A DNA stretch of 9,083 nt from the NCBI GenBank assembly GCA_003695285.1, contig RFIL01000342.1, positions 1 to 9,083 of the forward strand, in the 5' to 3' direction. Each line of letters starts with the position of its first letter. The first letter of the stretch is position 1. The notes beneath the pieces were generated by a model. It saw only the letters and a list, made by a program, of their open reading frames with translations, was not told the origin of the DNA and did no database searches. Of this stretch, positions 1-7,234 are shown in pieces. A program made the translations under genes and the position numbers. The DNA comes from Calditrichota bacterium. Lineage in GTDB: Bacteria; Calditrichota; Calditrichia; RBG-13-44-9; J075.

Positions 1-48
1 CACCGAATCGCGGATGCGGTCAATGATATGTTCCGGGATGGGAGGCAT
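1..48 (-). CDS. dnaG: DNA primase, N-terminal fragment (5' end only)
   Basis: Read on the minus strand, the window edge gives MPPIPEHIIDRIRDSV from an ATG at 48-46; the rest lies outside the window. The pattern IPE-x-x-I-D-x-(I/L)-x-x-x-V at the very N-terminus is typical of bacterial DnaG primase, just before the DIV-x-(V/L)-I stretch and the CHC2 zinc finger that would follow. DnaG makes RNA primers at the replication fork with the DnaB helicase. A purine-rich AAAGGA (complement of 65-70) lies 16 nt upstream, somewhat far for a Shine-Dalgarno site. Only 16 residues are visible, so the call rests on one short motif; it is divergently oriented from the accessory operon. Confidence 0.7.
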   Translation of the reverse strand, partial: MPPIPEHIIDRIRDSV

Positions 49-120
49 TGTCTTTGCTGAATTATCCTTTGAACTTGATGCCGGTTTCCGGAAAACTGCC
101 TCTGAGGGCTAACTACCGCC

Positions 121-260
121 CGTGAAGCGTGATCCGTGATGCGTGATTGACTGGCTTCTGGCACGCCGATTTATCCGGCCAGTATCGAGTATTCCCGACT
201 TCGCCGGGATCTCCGCTTCCAGCTTTGCCGCAAGCTCCGACCAGCAACCAGTAACCAGAA
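121..260. repeat. cluster of four degenerate heptamer tandem repeats
   Basis: Four unrelated short words each recur with a period of exactly 7 bp. CGTGANN occurs four times at 121-148 (CGTGAAG, CGTGATC, CGTGATG, CGTGATT). CTGGCNN occurs twice at 151-164. AGTATNN occurs twice at 181-194. ACCAGNA occurs three times at 240-260 (ACCAGCA, ACCAGTA, ACCAGAA). A reading frame of about 130 codons runs through this stretch (143-544) but has no ribosome binding site and no recognisable protein. The whole gap 49-845 appears non-coding apart from the elements listed separately. Confidence 0.7.
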
Positions 261-424
261 TATCCAGGCCAAAGATTGCCAATATTCTCCCCGGAAGCAA
301 CAAAAAGTGCAATCGGGGAGAGAGCGTATCCTCGGTTCCGAATCTGATTGATACCAATAAATTTCCAAAAGAGAAGAATTGGGTGGTTTCCTTGATGAGT
401 GTTGCTCATGTTTTAGCTGTCTTG

Positions 425-453
425 TGTCGCCCTGAGCCTGTCGAAGGGCGACA
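425..453. repeat. REP-like hairpin repeat, copy 1
   Basis: Perfect 9-bp inverted repeat: TGTCGCCCT at 425-433 and AGGGCGACA at 445-453, around an 11-nt loop GAGCCTGTCGA. The core CCTGAGCCT(G)TCGA recurs at 8461-8473 beyond the operon, again between TGTC and GACA arms. There is no T-run, so a terminator is unlikely; it looks like a dispersed palindromic element. Confidence 0.65.
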
Positions 454-466
454 ACTATTTAGCGGT

Positions 467-529
467 TTTTGTCATACTTCGACCACCGACTGCGTCGGGT
501 TCCGCCCTGATGGAATCGGTATGACAAAA
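467..529. repeat. palindromic element with 11-bp terminal inverted repeats and two inner hairpins
   Basis: Perfect terminal inverted repeats TTTTGTCATAC (467-477) and GTATGACAAAA (519-529) enclose two small stem-loops: CCGAC/GTCGG (486-490 with 494-498) and TTCC/GGAA (about 500-515). Folded, the element would be a three-way junction. At 63 bp, with no coding capacity, it fits a REP/MITE-like dispersed element. Its left part, GTCATACTTCGA at 471-482, recurs with one mismatch at 8519-8530. Confidence 0.65.
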
Positions 530-582
530 CAATACTCTCAATAGCAACAACACTCAAAAGGGAGACTACCAAGAATTGGGAA

Positions 583-615
583 TTGATTTTTTGGAAAACA
601 GTCTTGATTTTTTGG
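583..615 (+). repeat. 12-bp direct repeat with 21-bp period
   Basis: TTGATTTTTTGG occurs at 583-594 and again, identically, at 604-615. The 21-bp offset is two helical turns, so both copies face the same side of the helix, which would suit a regulator. They lie well upstream of the best promoter (740-769), and chance recurrence of an AT-rich word cannot be excluded. Confidence 0.35.
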
Positions 616-670
616 GGCACATGAAATACTTTTTTATAACTTAAATTGCTCTGTTGTAGCAAATCCGGGA

Positions 671-703
671 TGGAATTCCTGAAATAATGGAAAAGGAGTT
701 CCA
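671..703 (+). other. 10-bp stem-loop in the operon upstream region
   Basis: TGGAATTCCT (671-680) pairs with AGGAGTTCCA (694-703), with one G-U pair, around a 13-nt loop. It lies about 40 bp upstream of the proposed promoter. No T-run follows it. It may be part of another palindromic repeat; no function can be assigned. Confidence 0.5.
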
Positions 704-739
704 GCCTGTTGGCTTTCCATGTAGCTCATAGCAAAGGGC

Positions 740-769
740 TTGATGTCGGTTATTCGGAATGGGGATAAT
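740..769 (+). promoter_or_regulatory. probable sigma-70-type promoter of the operon
   Basis: TTGATG (740-745) and GATAAT (764-769) are separated by 18 bp and match the -35 and -10 consensus at 4 and 5 of 6 positions. Transcription would begin near 776, about 70 nt before the first start codon. A weaker alternative is TTGGGG (612-617) with TATAAC (635-640), spacing 17. No promoter or long spacer is seen between the five genes, so this is likely to drive all of them. Confidence 0.45.
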
Positions 770-793
770 TTTCCCTGAAATCAGGGATTATTA
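766..793. promoter_or_regulatory. 28-bp dyad, candidate operator at the transcription start
   Basis: The dyad is centred between 779 and 780. Inner arms TCCCTGA (772-778) and TCAGGGA (781-787) pair perfectly, then a TT/TT mismatch, then outer arms TAAT (766-769) and ATTA (790-793) pair perfectly. Its left edge overlaps the proposed -10 box and it spans the expected start of transcription, the usual place for a repressor site. It could instead be a hairpin in the leader RNA. No regulator gene lies in the window. Confidence 0.45.
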
Positions 794-834
794 AACAGGA
801 ACGGGGTTCGAATAGCGAATAATTGATTAATTAC

Positions 835-840
835 GGAGGA
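835..840 (+). promoter_or_regulatory. ribosome binding site of the dynamin gene
   Basis: GGAGGA ends 5 nt before the ATG at 846, a near-perfect Shine-Dalgarno match that fixes the start of the first operon gene. Confidence 0.85.
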
Positions 841-845
841 AAGAC

Positions 846-2804
846 ATGGTAGGACGTGCTTACAGAGAGTGGAAAGAAGTTGTTATTGATTTATTCAATG
901 CGTATAAGGAAAAACGGGGAAATCTAGACGATGGGGTCAATATTGACTTTCTCGAAAAACGGGTGGAAACTCTGAAAAAGGAAAAATTTATCCTGGCGGT
1001 TACCGGTGAGGTGAAAGCCGGAAAGTCTACCTTTATCAATGCGCTTTTGGGGGCTGAAATTTTGCCTAGTGATGTTTTACAGGCCACAAGCGCTATTGTG
1101 GAAATATTTAAGTCAGATAAATCATTCTTAAGGATTAAATATGCAGATGGTACAGTAGAAGAAATTTATGATGATGTGACAACTCCGGAAGTGGATGAGG
1201 CAAAAGAAAAATTGCGTGAAATATGCAGTATTCGCGATGAATATCGGGAAATTCCCTCTACACTGCTCAATGAATATATTATACAAAGTGATGGCGCCGT
1301 TGAAGTTACAGATAAATTAGTAGCTGCATTAGAACAGGATTCCGGTATCGAGCTTTCGGGAAAGAAAGACATAATTGCTCAATATATTGAAGATCATCCC
1401 AAAGAGAAAATCCCGGTGGAAATTCAATTCGGTTACCCACTCAATTGGGACTTCGATGAACTGAGAATTGTCGATACCCCTGGAGTCAATGCGTTGGGAG
1501 GAGTACAGGATTTGTCGTTTCAATTTCTGGAGGAGGCCAACGCCATCTTGTTCATCCACCCTATTGAGCCTGTAGAATCGGAATCCTTTCGGAAATTTGT
1601 AAAGGACATCATTTCAAACCGGAGCAAGGAAAGTCTCTTTTTGGTTCTGACCAAAGCCGGTACTGTGGCTGTGGAAGACGTGGAAAGATTGTATAGTGAA
1701 GCGAAACGGTTATATAAAGATGAAATCCCTGAAGAGAGAATTCTGGTGGTTGATAGCTTACTCAAGTTGATATATGAAGATTTTGAAAACGGCAAAGACC
1801 TCAAACAGATCAGGGAAACATCGAAGGAGAAAAAAAACATACTTCCCAAGTTCCGAGAAATTGCGGAAGAGGAAAATAGAGATTTGAAAGACGTGGTGTT
1901 TGAGCATTCTCGGTTTGAAATTATGTATGAGGCAATTGATAAATTTTCTTCTCAAGCGCCTTATCTCCAGCTTAGAGAGATTGTAGATGCAATTAAGAAA
2001 GGATATGAAGAACAGGAAGCTATTTATGCGCAGAGAATAGAACAGCTTGAATTAAAAAAACGAAATCCCCAAGAGTTCCATAAAGAAATAAACAGAATTG
2101 AACAAGAGTTACAAAAATATCAAGTCGCCCTACACAAACTAGAAAATGAGATTAAAATAAGATACGGGATTAGCAATATTGAAGTGAAAATTGATGAATT
2201 AAAAAATAAATACGCGAGACTGAGCCTTGATAGTGCTTCTGCAGATGAACTAAGAAAACATTTTGTGGATATCATGAATGAAGCAGAAGAGGTAATAAAG
2301 TTTCGGTGTAAAACTTTTGTAAGAGATTTTAGAGAAGTATTAGAACAAACAGATAAAGAATTTCAAGAGCAACATAAAATTAATGTACCGAAAACTGATT
2401 TCGAAGCTTTACAGAAACGAACAGAAGATAAAGTGTTAGGTAAACTACCGAGATCTGCAAATTTTTGGCAAAAAATCAAACGTGCTATTAAGGGCTTTTT
2501 TTATAAACGAAGCCTATTAAGCGAGTTAAAGGATAACTCATGGAAAGAGCTCGCTTCTGTACTGAATAGGTATCCTTCAGTATTTGGAAAGTTTGTGGAA
2601 CATTATTTAGGTACTTTTCAAAAAGAAATCAGTCAATCTATTCGGGAACGACAAGAATACCTTCGGGAACTCAGAGAAAAAGAACAAACAAACCAGGAAA
2701 TTATTAGAGAGATTCAAGAAACTAGGACAAAAAAAAACAAGATATTATCAGAAAAAAAATCCGTGAAAGAAATCTTGGAGGAACTTTCATGCAAAACTCG
2801 GTAG
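846..2804 (+). CDS. dynamin-like GTPase (bacterial dynamin family), first gene of the operon
   Basis: 652 aa. The GTPase domain covers about residues 45-320: G1 P-loop GEVKAGKS at 54-61, G2 threonine at T81 in an LPSDVLQATSA context typical of bacterial dynamins, G3 DTPG at 210-213, and a G4-like TKAG at 269-272 that lacks the usual aspartate. VVDSLL at 301-306 may serve as the G5 region. The rest is helical, with a strong coiled coil near 385-450 and a basic amphipathic stretch near 541-556 (W541 followed by alternating K/R). No transmembrane or long hydrophobic paddle segment is seen; such segments are in the next gene. Members of this family bind membranes and remodel them in a GTP-dependent way. 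The start is set by GGAGGA. The end overlaps the next gene by 16 nt, suggesting translational coupling. By architecture it resembles LeoA-type DLPs; this is inference without an alignment. Confidence 0.85.
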   Translation: MVGRAYREWKEVVIDLFNAYKEKRGNLDDGVNIDFLEKRVETLKKEKFILAVTGEVKAGKSTFINALLGAEILPSDVLQATSAIVEIFKSDKSFLRIKYADGTVEEIYDDVTTPEVDEAKEKLREICSIRDEYREIPSTLLNEYIIQSDGAVEVTDKLVAALEQDSGIELSGKKDIIAQYIEDHPKEKIPVEIQFGYPLNWDFDELRIVDTPGVNALGGVQDLSFQFLEEANAILFIHPIEPVESESFRKFVKDIISNRSKESLFLVLTKAGTVAVEDVERLYSEAKRLYKDEIPEERILVVDSLLKLIYEDFENGKDLKQIRETSKEKKNILPKFREIAEEENRDLKDVVFEHSRFEIMYEAIDKFSSQAPYLQLREIVDAIKKGYEEQEAIYAQRIEQLELKKRNPQEFHKEINRIEQELQKYQVALHKLENEIKIRYGISNIEVKIDELKNKYARLSLDSASADELRKHFVDIMNEAEEVIKFRCKTFVRDFREVLEQTDKEFQEQHKINVPKTDFEALQKRTEDKVLGKLPRSANFWQKIKRAIKGFFYKRSLLSELKDNSWKELASVLNRYPSVFGKFVEHYLGTFQKEISQSIRERQEYLRELREKEQTNQEIIREIQETRTKKNKILSEKKSVKEILEELSCKTR

Positions 2805-3511
2805 TCTATGAGCAAATTAGACAGCAAGTATGGGATGAATTAGCGAAAGTTCGGAAAAGATTGGAGATGTATTTAGAACCGAATGGTAATATCAAGCGTC
2901 AGAGAAAGTTTATAACTGAATACATGACAACTGAAATTTGTCATAAAATAGAAATTGTTTTGGATAGTTTGATTAATAGCCTTATGAAAGAAGCCCAAAA
3001 GATTATTGATAAGGCAGAGGTTAAATTACAAAATAAGTTTTACCAAGCGAACTTCAGACGTCAGATTCGAGACCTGGCATTGGGGATGGATAAGAGATTA
3101 AAACCCGAAGATGTTCACATTAAATATTCACCCGACCCCCGGGTTAAGCAGGGAATCCAAAAAGGTATTGTCCCCTTTACGTTGGGAACGGTAATAACGG
3201 GAGCAATGGGGATAAAGGCCAAAGTTGTTGAGACCGTGGCCGGTAAAACGATAGTATCTTTTAACCCTTATTTAATGGCCGGTGCTATTGCGGTGGGCGT
3301 TGGTACGATTGCAATATCGGGATTTATTTTTAAGAAAGCTTACGATGAAGCAACTCCTGTAGCATTTGAACAGATGTTGGAAGATCTTGATCGTTATCTT
3401 GAAAGCACTCAAAGACAAATAGAAGAATGGTTGAAATTAGTGATTGAGGTATTTTCCAGAGACTTTAACAAATTTTGCAAGGAAAATGGTCTACAGCCGG
3501 AGGATATTTAG
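2789..3511 (+). CDS. probable membrane-binding partner of the dynamin-like GTPase (split C-terminal half)
   Basis: 240 aa, with no recognised enzymatic motif. Residues 1-110 are predicted helical and charged. Two hydrophobic, small-residue-rich segments follow at about 127-142 and 161-181, separated by about 18 mostly polar residues. Residues 185-230 return to an amphipathic helix. Helix, hydrophobic hairpin, helix is the layout of the stalk tip and lipid-binding paddle of bacterial dynamins, and that part is missing from the upstream GTPase. I infer the two proteins form one functional dynamin; the LeoB/LeoC pair of E. coli is a known case of a dynamin proposed to be divided over two genes. 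The ATG at 2789 has GGAGG at 2777-2781 (7 nt spacing). Only 1 nt separates the stop from the next start. It could alternatively be an ordinary two-helix membrane protein. Confidence 0.65.
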   Translation: MQNSVVYEQIRQQVWDELAKVRKRLEMYLEPNGNIKRQRKFITEYMTTEICHKIEIVLDSLINSLMKEAQKIIDKAEVKLQNKFYQANFRRQIRDLALGMDKRLKPEDVHIKYSPDPRVKQGIQKGIVPFTLGTVITGAMGIKAKVVETVAGKTIVSFNPYLMAGAIAVGVGTIAISGFIFKKAYDEATPVAFEQMLEDLDRYLESTQRQIEEWLKLVIEVFSRDFNKFCKENGLQPEDI

Positions 3512-3512
3512 A

Positions 3513-6500
3513 ATGACTTCAATGGAAAAACTGTCCATGCAACCGCAATCATTATCCTCTCAGGAGATCCAATCGGAATTGCTTGAAAATAGCCAAAAAT
3601 TGGTGCCGTGGTGGGCAATGGAGAGTGAAAAAAATTTATGGCTATCTCGAGAAACTCAAAAATCCCCAACAGCATATTTGAATTCCTTCTTTCTGTTTCC
3701 CTTAACGGAAATGACTGTGGGAGTTAACGTTGAGAATATTATGGCATTCATCAATGAACGCTTCCACATTCTATTATCGACTGCATATCATGCCAATATA
3801 TCGGTAGCAACAATTATCAGCAATAGGAAGGGGAATCTGCAAATATTCTTAGGATTTGTGAAGGAAGATGATTCATCCTGTAATCCTGAGATGTTTCAAA
3901 CTATTTTAAACGGTATTTTGCCGGGAAAGCAAAAGGCGCTGATGGAAACAGCCAATATTTCTTCTCTGGTGGAAAACCTGAATTATGGGGGATTGGTAAC
4001 GGGTATTCCAACGCTAATAAGAGATGATAAAAAAAGACAACGGTTCAATATTGCTTCTGTAGTAAGGAGCCTGTACGGCAAGGATTATACGTTGGTGATT
4101 GTTTCTCGACCTATAAGTGACACAAATAAGCAGGATATGTATAGAAAATTATTGAGTATTCGCGATAGAATGCATGCGCTTGCTAAGATAACCATAAGTA
4201 AGGAATATGGCCATGTAGAGTCTACTGGAGAGTCAAGTACGGAATCGAAGACAAAAACATTGAGCCTGTTATTGTATTCTCAGTCAAAAGGAGGAACAAT
4301 CAGTTTCACTAGATCCACGTCTGAACAGTATTCACAATCGTTTACTTTAGAACAACAAAACGGACTTGCCTTAGAGTTAGAAAAGATATCCGAGCATCTT
4401 TTGGAACGTTTGACTCGGGGATTCCATACAGGATTCTGGGAAACAACTGTTACATTCGCAGCAAAAGATAGACTAACCTGCGAAGTTCTTGGCGGAACAT
4501 TTTTGGGAGAATTGTCCAAGCCTAAAGATATACTTCTTCCCCCTCCCCGCCTGTACATCGGCGAAATTCCCTCTGGCCGAACCCTTTTTCTTCCGGAAAA
4601 AACCAGCACAGAAGACACGGTTTTTCCTAAAAAACTAGCCACTTATCTGACCAGTGAAGAACTTACCTTGATTGCTTCCCCCCCGGCAGAATCTCTCCCC
4701 GGGTATGAAATCAGAAGGATGCCCCCTTTAGCCATGACAGATTCCAGGAGAGGGGGTAGCATTATGCTTGGCCATATCGCCGATCATGGCAATCCTGTTC
4801 CCAACTCTTTATTTACATTGTCTCAGGAAGATTTGAACAAACATATTTTTGTCTGTGGACTCACCGGAAGTGGAAAAACCACGACAATGAAAAATATTTT
4901 AAAAAAGCTTGCCTCTCAGAGAGTACCTTTTCTTGTTTTGGAATCCGCCAAGAGGGACTACCGAACGTTATTGGCCGATGAGGCTTTTAAGAATAATTTG
5001 CGAATCTTTACAGTTGGGAATACCAACATAAGTTCTATTAGTTTCAATCCCTTTTATATTCAGAAAGGGGTTCTCCCCTCAACTCATATTGATTATCTAA
5101 AAGCTATTTTTAACGCCAGTTTTTCTCTATACGGACCGATGCCGAACATCCTTGAGAAATGTTTGCATAATATTTACTTAAAAAAGGGATGGGATGTAAC
5201 TAAAGGATACCACCCGTTTTTCCTGGATAAGAACGGAGAATTTGACGAAAGCAAATATGAACTGGAAGAACATTTTTACTGTTTTCCCACTTTATCTGAT
5301 TTAAAAAATGAAGTGGACAGTTATATAAAAACGGAAACAGATTACCGAGGCGAATTGCGGGACAATATTCGCGCCGCCATAGTCGCACGATTGGAAAGCC
5401 TGTGCGTCGGTGCAAAGGGATTAATGTTCAATACTTATGATTTTTTTCCAATGAAAGACTTGTTGAATTCCAATGTTGTATTCGAATTGGAAGATTTGGC
5501 TGATGATGATGACAAGGCCTTTTTTGTAGGTTTAATGCTAGTTCTAATTAGCGAACATCGACACCGGGAAAGTCCGGTAATTAATCCAGGAAGTAAATCT
5601 AAAGGGCTTCGTCATTTTTTGGTGATAGAAGAGGCGCATCGTTTGCTAAAGAATGTAGAAACGGAACGTGTTTCTGAATTGATGGGAAATCCCAAGGGGA
5701 AAGCTGTGGAAACCTTTTGTAATGTCATTTCGGAAATACGTTCCCTGGGGCAGGGGGTTGCCGTAGTGGAACAAATACCGACTAAAATAGCGCCTGATGT
5801 TATTAAAAATTCAAATAGCAAGATTGTCCATCGACTGGTCGCCAAAGATGATCAAATTCTGGTAGCCGGTTCATTGAGTATTAGCGATGAAGATGCGCTG
5901 TATTTGAATCAATTAAAAACGGGACATGCACTTTGCTATAAAGAAGGTATGGAACGTCCGGTAGAGTGTATAATTGTGGATGATGTTGAATCGCATGCGG
6001 TTAGTAACGACAGGGTTAAGGAAACGATGCGTTCTTTTACAGCATTAAAGCCGTTACATCTCCCTGAAACCTATGAACTAGACGCATTTATTAGGGCTCC
6101 AGGAAAAGAATTGGCAATGAAATTTCTGAATTCTTTGTGTACTTTATCCCCTATAAGACTAAGAGAATTGCTTGGATTTGCACAAAGTGAATTTGAGAAG
6201 CTACTAGTAACGAATGAACTCAACAATCGATTTGACAAAGTTTTATTTCCCGATTACGTGACAATGCGATTGATGGAATTGTTAAATCAAAGAGCTTATT
6301 ATGGGAATTTAGCCTCGTCTAGGAATGTAAAAACTATATTGTACGACTTTCTTCGGAAAGGAGAAGAGGATTTGTACAAAAAGCTGATGGCCTGTTTGCA
6401 AAGATTGTGGCAAGTTTCTGAAACTGATACGTTCATAAGGAAAGTTGTAAAGGAAACATGTTTCAAATATATGATTGAACACAGAATTAATTTTATAGAA

Positions 6501-6623
6501 GAAAACATTAGATCAATTGTTTCCTCTTGCTTTCTGATACCAGATGAGCAGAATGTAAGGAAAATCACCCTAAATCTTTTCCAATTTTCAGGTAATTTTC
6601 AATTTGGAGACACAAATGGCTGA
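3513..6623 (+). CDS. HerA/FtsK-superfamily P-loop ATPase (DUF87-like), predicted pump
   Basis: 1036 aa from the ATG at 3513, which has GGAGG at 3499-3503 (9 nt). The open frame extends 23 codons further upstream, but that stretch lies inside the preceding gene and lacks a ribosome site. Residues 1-235 form an unassigned N-terminal domain. Residues about 236-280 are rich in Ser/Thr/Gln, a likely linker. The ATPase core spans about 400-820: Walker A GLTGSGKT at 449-456, Walker B FLVIEEAH at 702-709, and a later EQIPTKIAPDVIKNSNSKIV block at 753-772 that matches the conserved sensor/Gln and following region of HerA-type proteins. Residues 830-1036 are helical and unassigned. HerA-FtsK ATPases form hexameric rings that move DNA or polypeptides. 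No NurA nuclease, the usual HerA partner, is present. The neighbours are a dynamin pair upstream and a nuclease toxin downstream, whose start overlaps this gene by 8 nt. Confidence 0.85.
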   Translation: MTSMEKLSMQPQSLSSQEIQSELLENSQKLVPWWAMESEKNLWLSRETQKSPTAYLNSFFLFPLTEMTVGVNVENIMAFINERFHILLSTAYHANISVATIISNRKGNLQIFLGFVKEDDSSCNPEMFQTILNGILPGKQKALMETANISSLVENLNYGGLVTGIPTLIRDDKKRQRFNIASVVRSLYGKDYTLVIVSRPISDTNKQDMYRKLLSIRDRMHALAKITISKEYGHVESTGESSTESKTKTLSLLLYSQSKGGTISFTRSTSEQYSQSFTLEQQNGLALELEKISEHLLERLTRGFHTGFWETTVTFAAKDRLTCEVLGGTFLGELSKPKDILLPPPRLYIGEIPSGRTLFLPEKTSTEDTVFPKKLATYLTSEELTLIASPPAESLPGYEIRRMPPLAMTDSRRGGSIMLGHIADHGNPVPNSLFTLSQEDLNKHIFVCGLTGSGKTTTMKNILKKLASQRVPFLVLESAKRDYRTLLADEAFKNNLRIFTVGNTNISSISFNPFYIQKGVLPSTHIDYLKAIFNASFSLYGPMPNILEKCLHNIYLKKGWDVTKGYHPFFLDKNGEFDESKYELEEHFYCFPTLSDLKNEVDSYIKTETDYRGELRDNIRAAIVARLESLCVGAKGLMFNTYDFFPMKDLLNSNVVFELEDLADDDDKAFFVGLMLVLISEHRHRESPVINPGSKSKGLRHFLVIEEAHRLLKNVETERVSELMGNPKGKAVETFCNVISEIRSLGQGVAVVEQIPTKIAPDVIKNSNSKIVHRLVAKDDQILVAGSLSISDEDALYLNQLKTGHALCYKEGMERPVECIIVDDVESHAVSNDRVKETMRSFTALKPLHLPETYELDAFIRAPGKELAMKFLNSLCTLSPIRLRELLGFAQSEFEKLLVTNELNNRFDKVLFPDYVTMRLMELLNQRAYYGNLASSRNVKTILYDFLRKGEEDLYKKLMACLQRLWQVSETDTFIRKVVKETCFKYMIEHRINFIEENIRSIVSSCFLIPDEQNVRKITLNLFQFSGNFQFGDTNG

Positions 6624-7200
6624 ACCAATTTCTGCGATTGTAGCAACAGTGGTAAAAGAAGCCGGAAAAGAAGTCGCAAAATTGAAAGAAGCTTTAGAAT
6701 CGGGTATTCAAGAATCGCCTGTACAAGAATTATTAAGAATAATCGAAGGTAATTCTCTTGAAGCATTAGAAATCAGAAATATCGAGACAGTTAATAGTCA
6801 TTTGGAAGGAAAACTTCATCCTGAGACGGGAGTCCCTTTTGTACGAAGAGTTGTTGAAGATTTTAAAGGAGAGTTCCTTAGTGGCGTGTTTCCGGATTTT
6901 AAAGAACATACTATTTTTAAACTTGATCTCCCCGAAAGGCTATATACGGAAAGAGATAAAGTGCAGTTCAATTATTGTAACGAAAAGTTAAGAGAAGCTT
7001 TTTCAGCAGGTGAGATCGATACAACTTCTTTAACGGAAAAGCAAATTGAACAGATAAAAAATGGAGATAAACCCGAGGGATTTACCTGGCATCACAATGA
7101 AGTCAAAGGAAGGATGGAACTGGTTAAAACAGATATTCACCTACGCACAGGGCATACTGGAGGAAGAGAAATCTGGGGAGGAGGAAGAGTACACAGATAA
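6616..7200 (+). CDS. WHH-type HNH/Endo VII nuclease toxin, stand-alone form
   Basis: 194 aa. The C-terminal domain, residues about 60-190, carries the signature of the WHH nuclease family of polymorphic toxins: H62 and EGK-x-HPETGVPF at 64-75, a VFP-x-F turn at 91-95, LPE-x-LY and QF-x-x-CNE at 105-123, GFTWHH at 155-160, H175, and GHTGGREIWGGG at 179-190. All histidines expected for metal binding and catalysis look intact, so it should be an active DNase or RNase. Residues 1-55 are a short helical, charged region instead of the large secretion and repeat modules that usually carry this domain; there is no signal peptide. I chose the ATG at 6616, which has GGAG at 6606-6609 (6 nt); a TTG four codons earlier is possible but less likely. 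The start overlaps the ATPase gene by 8 nt. The downstream gene encodes the matching immunity family. Confidence 0.88.
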   Translation: MAEPISAIVATVVKEAGKEVAKLKEALESGIQESPVQELLRIIEGNSLEALEIRNIETVNSHLEGKLHPETGVPFVRRVVEDFKGEFLSGVFPDFKEHTIFKLDLPERLYTERDKVQFNYCNEKLREAFSAGEIDTTSLTEKQIEQIKNGDKPEGFTWHHNEVKGRMELVKTDIHLRTGHTGGREIWGGGRVHR

Positions 7201-7234
7201 TCCAAATAAAAGGATAAAAAGGGATGGTGAGATT

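Noticed and set aside
121..260. CRISPR array
   Set aside because: The repeats are 7 bp, degenerate and contiguous, with no spacers and no cas genes in the window.
143..544. Plus-strand reading frame of 133 codons in the left intergenic region
   Set aside because: It runs through heptamer repeats and two palindromes, has no Shine-Dalgarno site, and its translation is low-quality (Pro/Ser/Arg-rich without domain). It is an open frame by chance.
3444..3512. Upstream extension of the ATPase gene by 23 codons
   Set aside because: It lies inside the preceding gene and lacks a ribosome site; GGAGG at 3499-3503 clearly serves the ATG at 3513.
4280..4642. Minus-strand reading frame of 120 codons inside the ATPase gene (and similar antisense frames across 860-6568)
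   Set aside because: These are shadows of well-supported plus-strand genes, with no ribosome sites or recognisable domains.
7061..7234. Upstream extension of the SUKH gene by 58 codons
   Set aside because: It overlaps the toxin catalytic region in another frame and is not SUKH-like; the ATG at 7235 starts exactly where the family fold starts and has a ribosome site.
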